Positions 38,592 to 46,652 of a DNA stretch of 64,000 nucleotides are shown here, piece by piece. This stretch comes from Sphaerochaeta sp. (GTDB lineage: Bacteria > Spirochaetota > Spirochaetia > Sphaerochaetales > Sphaerochaetaceae), in NCBI GenBank assembly GCA_022482495.1, contig JAKVPA010000008.1, positions 1-64,000 on the forward strand, in the 5' to 3' direction. The position numbers were made by a program, and so were the translations under genes. Position 1 is the first letter of the stretch; each line of letters begins with the position of its first letter. The notes under the pieces were generated by a model, which was not told the origin of the DNA, searched no databases, and was given only the letters and a program-made list of their open reading frames with translations.

Positions 38592-39061
38592 CACGCACCT
38601 CCAAGCAGGGAAGAGCGCACCTTGACCACCACTTTCTTGCAGGTGACGCTCCGACCATTCCAAGCCCCACCGGGACGATGGATGTCCGTCGGGAAGAAGA
38701 TCACGACATCACCCTTGCGGGTGTACACCCGGGACTCTTCGTCGGCCACAGGACAATAGTACAGGTCATCCTTGGGGTTTCCTCCGACAATCGGCTCGTT
38801 CCCCTGCCGTTCGGAGCACCCCAACAGCTCCTCGCCCTCCACCCAGTACTGTACGTCCAGATAGATGTCGTGGAACTCCGCTTTGCATTGGGTGATGTCC
38901 TTGGTCTCAAGGGTGAACACCCTTGCGAACAGATCCTTCCCCTCAATGGGATACTCCCCTGGCTCCATGGAAGAGAAATCATGGGTGCGCAAGTATTGGA
39001 ACACCCGGCGAAGCACGCCAGGAAGCCAACTGTCATCGCGATCCAATCGTGTGGTAATCAT
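38591..39061 (-). CDS. YhcH/YjgK/YiaL family protein (sugar anomerase-like)
   Basis: A 156-residue cupin-like protein of the DUF386 family that includes YhcH, TabA and EbgC. Members act on sugars or sugar acids, and YhcH has been linked to sialic acid anomer conversion. Visible family residues are HDIYLDVQYWVEGEELLG and the metal-binding FFPTDIHRPGGAWNG. The ATG at 39061 has an AAGGAG ribosome binding site. A strong promoter and a 16-base LacI-type operator lie directly upstream. It is the first gene of the operon with the KPR-like and cyclase genes. Confidence 0.82.
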   Translation of the reverse strand: MITTRLDRDDSWLPGVLRRVFQYLRTHDFSSMEPGEYPIEGKDLFARVFTLETKDITQCKAEFHDIYLDVQYWVEGEELLGCSERQGNEPIVGGNPKDDLYYCPVADEESRVYTRKGDVVIFFPTDIHRPGGAWNGRSVTCKKVVVKVRSSLLGGA

Positions 39062-39072
39062 GCCAGCTCCTT

Positions 39073-39088
39073 TTGCAATCGATTGCAA
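39073..39088. promoter_or_regulatory. LacI-type operator O1 in front of the yhcH operon
   Basis: TTGCAATCGATTGCAA is a perfect 16-base palindrome with the central CG typical of LacI/GalR sites. It lies at the predicted transcription start, just after the -10 box, a repression position. A near-identical site lies in front of the lacI gene. Confidence 0.75.
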
Positions 39089-39096
39089 TCCACCAA

Positions 39097-39125
39097 AGTA
39101 TAGGTATCTTCGCTTCCTTGGTCAA
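39097..39125 (-). promoter_or_regulatory. Promoter of the yhcH-KPR-cyclase operon
   Basis: Minus strand: TTGACC (39120-39125), 17 bases, TATACT (39097-39102). This is a near-consensus sigma-70 promoter in the gap after lacI, directly followed by operator O1. Confidence 0.8.
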
Positions 39126-39127
39126 GT

Positions 39128-40129
39128 TCAGGTTGTCTCTCGGAGAACGATGGATGAGACGATCACCTGCTTCTTTTTCCCCGGTTTTCCTTCGACGGCA
39201 TCCACCAACGCGCGGGCACACCCGAGGGAAAGCTCCCCCAGTTTGGTATCCAGACTGGTCAGCCGGGGGGTGGTCACGTACGCGTACGGACTGTTGTCCA
39301 CGCCTATGACCGCTACGGACTGGGGCACAGCCCTCCCCGCATCCTGCACAGCTCGCAGGCCTCCCGCAGCCAAAAGATCGACGGCATAGATGATGCCATC
39401 CACCTGGGGATGCTGGACAAGCAAGCTGGCAGTGGCGTCATATCCCGCCTGGTAGTCCGACGAAGATGCCGGGATGATCCAGGACGTGACGGAAGGATCC
39501 TTTCCCACCTCGTTGAGGAACCCCTGCTGCTTGATGCGGTTGCTCGGCGTGTCCGTCCCGTTGACGAACGCAAGATGCCGCCTTCCCTGCCCTAAAAGCA
39601 ACCGAACGCAGGAAGCGATCCCCTCCGCCTCGTCGGCGACCACGCCGTATGCCTGGGGCAGGTCCACATAGCCGTTGGCGATGACCACCGGCGTGGTGGC
39701 AAAATACAACTGCAGGGCATCCCGTACGGCGTCACACTGGAATGTGGAACCGATCAACGCGACGCCATCGACACGACGAGAAGCCAGAACCCGGAGGGAA
39801 TCCACCTTGGAAGGATCATCATCCCCGGTGTTGCAGATCAACGCGCCATAGCCATGATTGGCGAACTCCTGGGCGATCAGGTAGGCACCCTCGGCATAAT
39901 GGGAGTTGCGGATGTCCGCCACCAGAATCCCCATCATCCGGGGCGTCTGCATCACCAGCCCACGGGCCGCCTCATTGGCGAAAAAATGATGGGTCTCCAA
40001 CAACGCCTGCACCTTTTTGCGGGTCTGTGCGTTGACACCTGGCTTTCCATTCAGCACACGAGAGACGGTACTGCCCGAAACCCCCGCTTCCTTAGCGATA
40101 TCATAAATGGTCACAGACAAAGGATACAT
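39128..40129 (-). CDS. LacI-family transcriptional repressor
   Basis: A 333-residue sugar-responsive repressor. The N-terminal helix-turn-helix TIYDIAKEAGVSGSTVSRVLNGKPGVNAQTRKKV is followed by the periplasmic-binding-protein-like effector domain (MMGILVADIRNSHYAEG, VDGVALIG, GIIYAVDLLAAGGLRAVQDAG, VAVIGVDNSPYAYVTTPRLTSLD). It probably binds the TTGCAATCGATTGCAA palindromes at 39073 and 40134, controlling yhcH and itself. The effector is likely a uronate-derived metabolite by context. ATG 40129 is used; GTG 40114 is possible; neither has a good ribosome binding site. Confidence 0.9.
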   Translation of the reverse strand: MYPLSVTIYDIAKEAGVSGSTVSRVLNGKPGVNAQTRKKVQALLETHHFFANEAARGLVMQTPRMMGILVADIRNSHYAEGAYLIAQEFANHGYGALICNTGDDDPSKVDSLRVLASRRVDGVALIGSTFQCDAVRDALQLYFATTPVVIANGYVDLPQAYGVVADEAEGIASCVRLLLGQGRRHLAFVNGTDTPSNRIKQQGFLNEVGKDPSVTSWIIPASSSDYQAGYDATASLLVQHPQVDGIIYAVDLLAAGGLRAVQDAGRAVPQSVAVIGVDNSPYAYVTTPRLTSLDTKLGELSLGCARALVDAVEGKPGKKKQVIVSSIVLRETT

Positions 40130-40133
40130 CGGG

Positions 40134-40149
40134 ACGCAATCGATTGCAA
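40134..40149. promoter_or_regulatory. LacI-type operator O2 in front of lacI
   Basis: ACGCAATCGATTGCAA matches 14 of 16 bases of O1, with a perfect 12-base core GCAATCGATTGC. It lies five bases before the lacI ATG, so self-repression is likely. No clear separate lacI promoter was found. Confidence 0.65.
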
Positions 40150-40160
40150 CACAAGGACAA

Positions 40161-40187
40161 ACAAAACCCGCCGAGGTACCGGCGGGT
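40161..40187 (-). terminator. Terminator of the uxuA-gntR-uxuB operon
   Basis: Minus strand: ACCCGCCG / CGGCGGGT form an eight-base-pair stem (40166-40187) followed by TTTTGTTTG, just after the uxuB stop at 40195. Confidence 0.75.
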
Positions 40188-40194
40188 CGTCTTG

Positions 40195-41805
40195 TCAGTG
40201 GACGTATCGTTGCAACGTAGCGCGTACCGCACCGGGCGCCTCGACCATCTCGGTGAAGTACCGGATGACCAGTGGAGCAAGGCCGGTGGCGTACAGATCC
40301 ACACCAAACAGCGTCGTATCGGAGAGGATCGGGCGAAGCACCTCGTCAAACGGTCCCTTGTCCCCCAGCTTCACCGACGCCACATAGGCGCTCTCTTCGG
40401 CAAGCCGCGGATCGGGACTGGGGGTGAAAGCGTTGCCTTGGTCGTCGATGCCCATCAGATAGCGGCACCAACCGGCAAAGACCAGCGGGATCACCTTCAG
40501 ATCGGACAGATGCAACGCGGGATTGGCCTGATACGCCTTGATCGTCTCCCCGAAACGGATGGGAAGCTTCTGGCTGGTATCACAGGCGATACGCTGCGGC
40601 GTGTCCGGCATGAACGGGTTGGGGATGCGCTTGTCCACCACTTCGTCGATGAACGCCTTGGGATCGATGATCCCCGGGTTGACCACCACCGGCATGCCTT
40701 CCCGGTAGCCGATGATTTTGACCATTTCCTTCAGCTGGGGATCCTTCATCTCGTCGGCGATCAACGTGTAGCCGAGCAGGCACCCGAAAACAGCCAAGGA
40801 GGTGTGCAGCGGGTTCAGACAGGTGCATACCTTCATCTTCTCCACCTTGTTCACCGTGTCACGGTCGGTGAAGTAGACCCCTGCCTTCTCCAGCGCAGGC
40901 CGGCCATTGGGGAAATCATCCTCGATGACCAGGTACTGAGGCTCCTCCGCATTGACGAACGGAGCAATGTAGGTGTTCTTGGAGGTCACCACCACCGCCG
41001 TATCGGTGAAACCATCCTTCTCCAGCATCTCCTTCACCTTGGCGTCCGGACGCGGCGTGATCTTGTCGATCATCGACCAAGGGAACGACACGTCCTGGTC
41101 AAGATAGGTCAGGAAGCCCTTCTGGCAACGTCCCTTCTCCACCCACGCAGAGGCAATGGCTTTCACCGCCGTCTCCAGCTTCTCCCCGTTGTGGGAACAG
41201 TTGTCCATCGAGCAGAGAGCCAGCTTCGCCTTGCCGGTGAGGAAACGATGGTATACCAGCGCCGTCACCTTGCTCATCATGCTGGCAAGCTTGCCTTCCG
41301 GGCCATTCTCCATATCGGAGACGATGAACGGGAAGAACTGTCCGTCCTTTCCCTTCAGACCGTAGCCTTTCTCCGTGATGGTGAAGCTCACCATCTGCAA
41401 CGACGGGGATGCAAACGCATCCTGGAACTTCTTCCATTCGTCGGCAAACGAGGAGTCGCACTTGTATGCCGCCGCCACCGAGCCGACCACCGTCTTGGCG
41501 ATGGAACCGTCGGCCTTCAGCGTGACAAGCAATGAGATGTCATCATGCGGCGCATAGATTTTGTCGATGATCTCATAATCGAACCCTTCCCCGACGATGA
41601 TGCCTTTCTTGGCATCCCCTTGGTTCAGCAGGTGCTGCATCAGCATCGCGGGAAAACCGCGGAAAATGTTTCCCGCTCCGAAATGGATCCACACGGGCGA
41701 AGCGAGCGTCGCCTTCACCATGGCGTCACGGTCAAACCGCGGCATCTCAAATCCTTTACGTTTCCATTCCGATTGATCCACAATCCCTTCTGCATTCAAT
41801 TGCAT
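40195..41805 (-). CDS. uxuB: D-mannonate oxidoreductase / fructuronate reductase (mannitol dehydrogenase family)
   Basis: A 536-residue NAD-dependent long-chain polyol dehydrogenase. The N-terminal nucleotide fold includes PVWIHFGAGNIFRGFPAMLMQHLL. The catalytic-domain sequence PLHTSLAVFGCLLGYTLIADEM and the Lys-containing DRFPNPF-type KRIPNPFMPDTPQRIACDTSQKLPIRF are typical of UxuB. It reduces fructuronate to mannonate in glucuronate breakdown, the step before UxuA, which is encoded two genes upstream. The start is ATG at 41805 with a GAGGGGG ribosome binding site. No frameshift is seen. Tagaturonate or mannitol specificity cannot be strictly excluded, but uxuA linkage favours fructuronate. 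Confidence 0.85.
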   Translation of the reverse strand: MQLNAEGIVDQSEWKRKGFEMPRFDRDAMVKATLASPVWIHFGAGNIFRGFPAMLMQHLLNQGDAKKGIIVGEGFDYEIIDKIYAPHDDISLLVTLKADGSIAKTVVGSVAAAYKCDSSFADEWKKFQDAFASPSLQMVSFTITEKGYGLKGKDGQFFPFIVSDMENGPEGKLASMMSKVTALVYHRFLTGKAKLALCSMDNCSHNGEKLETAVKAIASAWVEKGRCQKGFLTYLDQDVSFPWSMIDKITPRPDAKVKEMLEKDGFTDTAVVVTSKNTYIAPFVNAEEPQYLVIEDDFPNGRPALEKAGVYFTDRDTVNKVEKMKVCTCLNPLHTSLAVFGCLLGYTLIADEMKDPQLKEMVKIIGYREGMPVVVNPGIIDPKAFIDEVVDKRIPNPFMPDTPQRIACDTSQKLPIRFGETIKAYQANPALHLSDLKVIPLVFAGWCRYLMGIDDQGNAFTPSPDPRLAEESAYVASVKLGDKGPFDEVLRPILSDTTLFGVDLYATGLAPLVIRYFTEMVEAPGAVRATLQRYVH

Positions 41806-41818
41806 GAGTACCCCCTCA

Positions 41819-42487
41819 TTACGTATGGTTTCTGAAATAGCCGGGATGCTGGCGTTCGATCTCCCCGGCCTCTGCATCCAATCTTCCCAGATGCGTCTTC
41901 TCCAGCTCCGTCACCGCAGCTTCGTCACGGTCACGGAACGCCTGGATCATCACCTGGTGCTTCTCCATGATGGACGGACAGACATCCGGCACGCTGAACG
42001 AAAGAAGCCGGATGCGATGGTAGTTGCCGCTTTGGTCCTGGATCAAATCCCACAGCCTGCCCAGTCCCTGACTTTGGAACACCACGGCGTGGAACGCGTC
42101 GTCATAGGAGAGGAACATCTGCATGTCCTCCCGCTGCCAGGCGTTCCGCTGTCCGTCGATGGCCAAGGCCATGTCGGAAAGATCCCGTTCCGTCCGCTTG
42201 CGACAGAACGGCACGGCCGCGTTGGTCTCCAGGCTGGTGCGAAGGAACCGCTCCACCTGCACCTGTTCCATGTCGATCGGCGCCACGCGGGTCCCGCTCT
42301 GCGGCAGGATTTCCACCAGGCGCTCCTCCCGGAGCTTCAGCAAGGCATCCCTGACGGGAGAGCGGCTCACCCCCAGTTCGTCGGCCAGCGTCTGCACGTT
42401 CAGCATCTGTCCCGGTTGCAACACCGTGGACAGAATCTTCCCGCGCAGTGTACGGAAAATCTGCTCGCTGGCCGTCATCCGTTCCAT
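41819..42487 (-). CDS. GntR/FadR (FCD) family transcriptional regulator
   Basis: A 222-residue regulator with an N-terminal winged helix (QIFRTLRGKILSTVLQPGQMLNVQTLADELGVSRSPVRDALLKLREERLV). The FCD effector domain contains the metal-binding residues DDAFHAVVF and the later HQVMIQAFRDRD. It lies between uxuA and uxuB, a typical place for a UxuR-like repressor of hexuronate genes. It may bind the palindrome at 43599-43612 in the uxuA promoter region. Starts at 42487 (ATG) or 42478 (ATG) are both possible; neither has a strong ribosome binding site, so coupling to uxuA is likely. Confidence 0.85.
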   Translation of the reverse strand: MERMTASEQIFRTLRGKILSTVLQPGQMLNVQTLADELGVSRSPVRDALLKLREERLVEILPQSGTRVAPIDMEQVQVERFLRTSLETNAAVPFCRKRTERDLSDMALAIDGQRNAWQREDMQMFLSYDDAFHAVVFQSQGLGRLWDLIQDQSGNYHRIRLLSFSVPDVCPSIMEKHQVMIQAFRDRDEAAVTELEKTHLGRLDAEAGEIERQHPGYFRNHT

Positions 42488-42488
42488 C

Positions 42489-43566
42489 TTAGTGGCCACG
42501 CCGCGCGTTCTTGTCGATCGCTTCCCACAGTCCGTTGATGTACGTTGCACCCAACGCGCGGTCATACAATCCGTACCCGGGCATCGCCTTCTCGCCCCAG
42601 ATCATCCGTCCGTGGTCCGGCCGGATCGGTCCGTCAAAACCGATGTCGTACAGGGCGCGACAGATCTCGTACAGGTCGAACGAGCCGTCACTGGAAAGGT
42701 GCGCAGCCTCTTCGAACACCCCCGGCGCGAAATGGTGCAGGTTGCGCACATGGGCGAAATGCACCCGTCCGGGAAGCGCGCGGATGATGCCGGGAAGATC
42801 GTTCTTCGGGTTGGTTCCCAAGGAACCGGCGCAGAACGTCAGCCCGTTGTACGGCTTGTCCACCGCTTTCATCAGCTTGAGGATCGACTCCTTGCCGGTG
42901 ATGATCCGGGGAAGCCCGAACACCGGCCATGCGGGATCATCCGGATGGATGGCCATCTTGATGCCGTACTTCTCGCACACCGGCCCGATGGCCTCGAGGA
43001 AGTACACCAGGTTGGCGAACAGCTTGTCGGCGTCCACATCCTTGTAGGCTGCGAACAGCTCCTTCACATGGGCAAGCCGCTCCGGCTCCCAACCGGGCAT
43101 CACATGCCCGCCGCTCTGGTTGTTTGTCTGGTCGAAGAACGTCTGGGGATCGATGGAATCGACTACCTTCTGGTCGTAGGCCAGCACCGGTAGAACCATC
43201 CGGTCGAACTTTCGCCAAGTCGGTCCGCGTCCAGTCAAACACCGGCATGAAGTTGTAACAAACCATGTGGATGCCTTCCAAGGCCAGATTCTCCAAGGTC
43301 TTGATATAGTTGTCGATGTATTTGTCACGGGATGGAAGCCCGATCTTGATGTCGTCATGAACGTTGACGCTCTCGATGCCCAGGATGGACAGGCCGGAGG
43401 CCTCCACCTCTTCCTTCAGGGCATGAATCCGTTCCCGAGGCCACAGCGTGCCGGCGGGAAGATCGTACAACGTGGTGATGACCCCCTTCACTCCGGGGAT
43501 CTGCCGAATCTGCTGCAAGGTGACGGTATCGAACTTCGAACCGTACCAACGTAATGTCATCTGCAT
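42489..43566 (-). CDS. uxuA: Mannonate dehydratase, one frameshift
   Basis: A TIM-barrel enzyme of about 358 residues that dehydrates D-mannonate to 2-keto-3-deoxygluconate. Family segments are LRWYGSKFDTVTLQQIRQIPGVKGVITTLYDLP, VCYNFMPVFDWTRTDLAKVRPDGST, IHPDDPAWPVFGLPRIIT, LTFCAGSLGTNPKND and PIRPDHGRMIWGE, which carry metal-binding His, Cys and Asp residues. A +1 insertion near 43188 divides it; corrected joint PDGSTVLAYDQKVVDSIDPQTFF. The start is ATG at 43566 with AAAGGAG. It is the first gene of the uxuA-gntR-uxuB operon. Confidence 0.92.
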
Positions 43567-43598
43567 AGGACGAAACTCCTTTCGCCCTATATTAACAT

Positions 43599-43612
43599 AC
43601 TAATATATTAGT
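43599..43612. promoter_or_regulatory. Palindromic operator in the uxuA upstream region
   Basis: ACTAATATATTAGT is a perfect 14-base palindrome in the only AT-rich stretch between divergent uxuA and the methyltransferase-THEP1 gene. It overlaps the likely uxuA promoter (minus-strand TTGTGG upstream). The GntR regulator of the same operon is the natural candidate to bind it. Confidence 0.5.
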
Positions 43613-43661
43613 TGTCCACAAGAATCTTTTCCCTTTTCCCGAAACCGGGTACACTTTTCCC

Positions 43662-44813
43662 ATGTTCACCTGGAAACCGGATGCAATCCCCTACCAAAAA
43701 GACGAGTTCTCCCAGAACCCGATGTACCGGGACATCGCCCGGGCCATCGTCCGCCATGGGAGCGGGACAACCTTGTTGGACGCCGGAAGCGGCCTGGGGT
43801 TCCTTTCCGCGGCGTTCGCCTCCCTGGGGTGTTCTGTCATCGCTGTGGAACAGAACCCATTGGTCGCCGCTTCGGCCGTCTTCCCCACTCGGGTGGAGGA
43901 TGTCCACCAGCTTTCCCCTTCGCTCGTGGTGGACACGGTGGCATGCTGCAACTTCGGCTCCACGGTGGAATGCCTCGAGTTGGGGGAAATCCATGCATCG
44001 AAGACACTCTGTCTGGTAAGGCAGAACTGGGGGGGCCACCGCTTCCGACCGGACGCGCCAGAATCCAATCCGGCATCCCGTACCGCGATGATGCTGGACG
44101 CCCTCTCCATCCCTTGGGAGGAAGAGCAGGTGACGGTAGAAGCAGGACAACGGTTCCGAAGTCGTGCCGACGCCGTCCGATTCTTTCAGCTGTGGGGCAA
44201 CGATACCGTCCCGCCGCTTCAAGTCCAAGCGGGATCGTTTCCCTTTCTGTACCACAGGGAAGGCGTGATGCGTCTGTTTTTCATCCGCCGCTCGGACATC
44301 CCAACCATCCGGACCAACCACCTCCTGGTCATCTCCGGTTCCCAGGGGATCGGGAAGAGCACGCTCCGCACCCGGCTTGTCGCACACTGCACGGCTCCCC
44401 AGACAGGATTTCTCACCCACAAACAGGACGACGTCGTCGTACTGGACGGCATCTCAAGTAACATACATGGCATCGTCGGAAAACCAGGCCAGATACGGGC
44501 CGACGGTTTTGATACGTTGGGCGTCCAGGCGCTGCAAACACCGGGAAAGCTGAGGATCATGGATGAGCTGGGATACATGGAGCGGGACGCCCTGCGGTTC
44601 CAGAAGGCGGTGAGGGACGCGCTGCACGACGGGGTGGACACCATCGCCGTGGTGAAGGACCGGAGCACCCCGTTTCTGGACGCCATCCGGAGCGATGCCG
44701 CTTCCTTGTGCGTCCACCTCACTCCGGAAAACAGAAACGCCGTCACGGAGGACCTTTTGCGCTCCGTAACGGCGAATCTCAACTGGCCGCTTGGCAGGCG
44801 GCTCAACGGCTGA
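43662..44813 (+). CDS. Fusion of a SAM-dependent methyltransferase and a THEP1-type NTPase
   Basis: A 383-residue protein of two parts. Residues 1-200 look like a class I methyltransferase, with SAM-binding TTLLDAGSGLGFLSAAFASLGCSVIAVEQNP and a Cys pair in VACCNFGS. Residues 210-383 resemble THEP1 nucleoside-triphosphatases, with Walker A SGSQGIGKST, GFLTHKQ, the DELGYME Walker B (DEIGxME in the family) and a TIAVVKDRS segment. The gene is divergent from uxuA. Its end overlaps the 3' end of the converging ABC-importer operon by 11 bases. A link to metal or cofactor handling is suggested only by that neighbour. The substrate is unknown. Confidence 0.72.
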   Translation: MFTWKPDAIPYQKDEFSQNPMYRDIARAIVRHGSGTTLLDAGSGLGFLSAAFASLGCSVIAVEQNPLVAASAVFPTRVEDVHQLSPSLVVDTVACCNFGSTVECLELGEIHASKTLCLVRQNWGGHRFRPDAPESNPASRTAMMLDALSIPWEEEQVTVEAGQRFRSRADAVRFFQLWGNDTVPPLQVQAGSFPFLYHREGVMRLFFIRRSDIPTIRTNHLLVISGSQGIGKSTLRTRLVAHCTAPQTGFLTHKQDDVVVLDGISSNIHGIVGKPGQIRADGFDTLGVQALQTPGKLRIMDELGYMERDALRFQKAVRDALHDGVDTIAVVKDRSTPFLDAIRSDAASLCVHLTPENRNAVTEDLLRSVTANLNWPLGRRLNG

Positions 44814-45867
44814 GAAGGCTCTGCACCTGTTCGTCGCTCAGCGTGGCGTGATAGAACAATGAGAAATACCGTTTGGCCTCTTCAGCCATATCATACGTGG
44901 CGCGATCGGGATACAGCAGTTTCGCCCCCCACAGCAAACCGAGGAACCGGTTGACGGACGGCGGGTTGGCAAGCCAACCGGCAGGCACATCCGGCGACAG
45001 ATAGTATGTTCCCCGTTTGATTGCCTCCACCTGGGGCCACAGGGGATCCGTCTTCGCCTTCTCGTAGGCGGGCGCCGCGTCCCCGGCGAAGATCACATAC
45101 GGCGGATTCCACCCGAGGATCGCCTCCATGTCCACTTCGTTTCCCGTTCCCTTGGCGGACGGATTCTCCACCACGGCGAGGTTATCCAGGATCATGTCCA
45201 CCGCCTCTCCCTGGTAGCTGTTCTTGGCAAGCACGTTGATGCCTTTCTCGCCCACGACGTAGATACCCTGCACCTTTCCCCCATCGGTGATGGTCTTGAT
45301 GCGCGAGAGCGTCTCGCTGCAGTAATCACCCAGCGTCTTGGCTTCCTTTTCCAACCCAAGGAGCGATCCCAACTTGGCATAGGTCTGGTCCATCGTCGCC
45401 GTGGTCGCGTCGATGTGGATCACCGGGATGCCCAGCTGAGCCTGGATTTTGTCCAGATCTTCCGTCATGTTGTTCTTCCGTTCCCCGACGTCGAAGACCA
45501 CCTGGGGATCCAGATTCAACACTTCCTCCATGTTGAACGTCGCTTTCCCTCCGTAGATCTGGCCGGCGAACGGGAGATCCAGATACTTCGCGTCGACAAT
45601 TCCCTTCGCCGAATCGTTCCACCGGACGGAGATCCCGACGAAGCGGTCTGCCGCCAGCGGGAACAACACGTACTGGGAGATCAAGCCGGAGGGAAGGATC
45701 CGCTCCACCTTGGACGGCAACGTGACGGTCCGCCCCAGATCATCGGTGAATTCCACCGTTGTTGCCGCAGGCGGTGCCTGTTCCACAACCGGTTGTGCAA
45801 AAAGCGACCATGCCATCAGGCATGCCAGCACTACGACAAACACATTTCGTTTCAGATTCAAATTCAT
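44803..45867 (-). CDS. Periplasmic binding protein of an iron/cobalamin-type ABC importer
   Basis: A 354-residue class III binding protein (FecB/BtuF-like). A signal peptide (MNLNLKRNVFVVVLACLMAWSLFA) ends without a lipobox. The mature protein opens with VEFTDDLGRTVTLPSKVERILPSGLISQYVLFPLAADRFVGIS, the usual start of this family. NMEEVLNLDPQVVFDVGERKNNMTEDLDKIQAQLGIPVIHID follows. Ligands in the family are siderophores, haem, cobalamin or other metal complexes; which one is not predictable. The ATG at 45867 overlaps the ATPase stop. The stop end overlaps the converging methyltransferase-THEP1 gene. Confidence 0.88.
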   Translation of the reverse strand: MNLNLKRNVFVVVLACLMAWSLFAQPVVEQAPPAATTVEFTDDLGRTVTLPSKVERILPSGLISQYVLFPLAADRFVGISVRWNDSAKGIVDAKYLDLPFAGQIYGGKATFNMEEVLNLDPQVVFDVGERKNNMTEDLDKIQAQLGIPVIHIDATTATMDQTYAKLGSLLGLEKEAKTLGDYCSETLSRIKTITDGGKVQGIYVVGEKGINVLAKNSYQGEAVDMILDNLAVVENPSAKGTGNEVDMEAILGWNPPYVIFAGDAAPAYEKAKTDPLWPQVEAIKRGTYYLSPDVPAGWLANPPSVNRFLGLLWGAKLLYPDRATYDMAEEAKRYFSLFYHATLSDEQVQSLLSR

Positions 45868-46652
45868 TTCTCCTCTCCCTGTTTCCTGTGGACACACACC
45901 CGGATGGCGTCATCATACAGGCTCTCCATCCGGACATCCACGCCATACACTGATTTGATCATTCCTTCGGTCATCACTTCCTGGGGCGTCCCCTGGGAGA
46001 ACAACCGACCATCCTTGAACACCGCGATCGATGACGAATACTGGTAGGCCTGTTCGGGATTATGGGTGGTCATCACCACGGCGTATCCTTGTTCGGCCAG
46101 ATGGGACACTTCCTCCAGCACCTTGATCTGGTTGCCCAGATCCAGATTGGCCACCGGCTCATCCAACAGCAGGTTCTTCGCTTTCTGCATCAACGACCGG
46201 GCGACCAGCACCAACTGCCGCTCCCCTCCGGATACTTCCAGAAACAGCCGGTCGGCCAATGAGGCGATCCCAAGACCATCCATCGTGGCCAACGCCTCTT
46301 CCCGTTCCCGCGCTCCCGGGCTTCCCAATGCACCGACCCGGTTGTTGGCACCCATCAAGACCATTTCCACACAAGGATAGTTGAACGTCGGATACGATAT
46401 CTGGGGAACATAGGCCAACTGGCGGGACAGCGCTTTGCGCGAGAGGGTGCGGACATCCGTTCCATCCACCATGATGCGCCCCGTCCATCCCGAACGGATG
46501 CCAAGCACGCACTTCAGGAGCGTCGTCTTTCCCGCTCCGTTGGAGCCGATCACCGACGTGACCTGCCCGTCACGGGCGGAGAAATCCACATGGTCCAGGG
46601 CAAGCTTCCCCTCTCCATACCCATAGGTCAGTCCGGATACCACAATACTCAT
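45864..46652 (-). CDS. ATP-binding protein of an iron/cobalamin-type ABC importer
   Basis: A 262-residue FecE/BtuD-like ATPase. Walker A GSNGAGKTTLLK, Q-loop YVPQISYPTFNYPCVEMVLMG, signature VSGGERQLVLVARSLMQ, Walker B NLLLDEPVANLDLGNQ and switch His MTTHNPEQAYQYS are all intact. It powers uptake through the FecCD permease encoded upstream. The ATG at 46652 overlaps the permease stop, and its stop overlaps the binding-protein ATG. All three genes are chained by ATGA overlaps. Confidence 0.92.
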   Translation of the reverse strand: MSIVVSGLTYGYGEGKLALDHVDFSARDGQVTSVIGSNGAGKTTLLKCVLGIRSGWTGRIMVDGTDVRTLSRKALSRQLAYVPQISYPTFNYPCVEMVLMGANNRVGALGSPGAREREEALATMDGLGIASLADRLFLEVSGGERQLVLVARSLMQKAKNLLLDEPVANLDLGNQIKVLEEVSHLAEQGYAVVMTTHNPEQAYQYSSSIAVFKDGRLFSQGTPQEVMTEGMIKSVYGVDVRMESLYDDAIRVCVHRKQGEEK

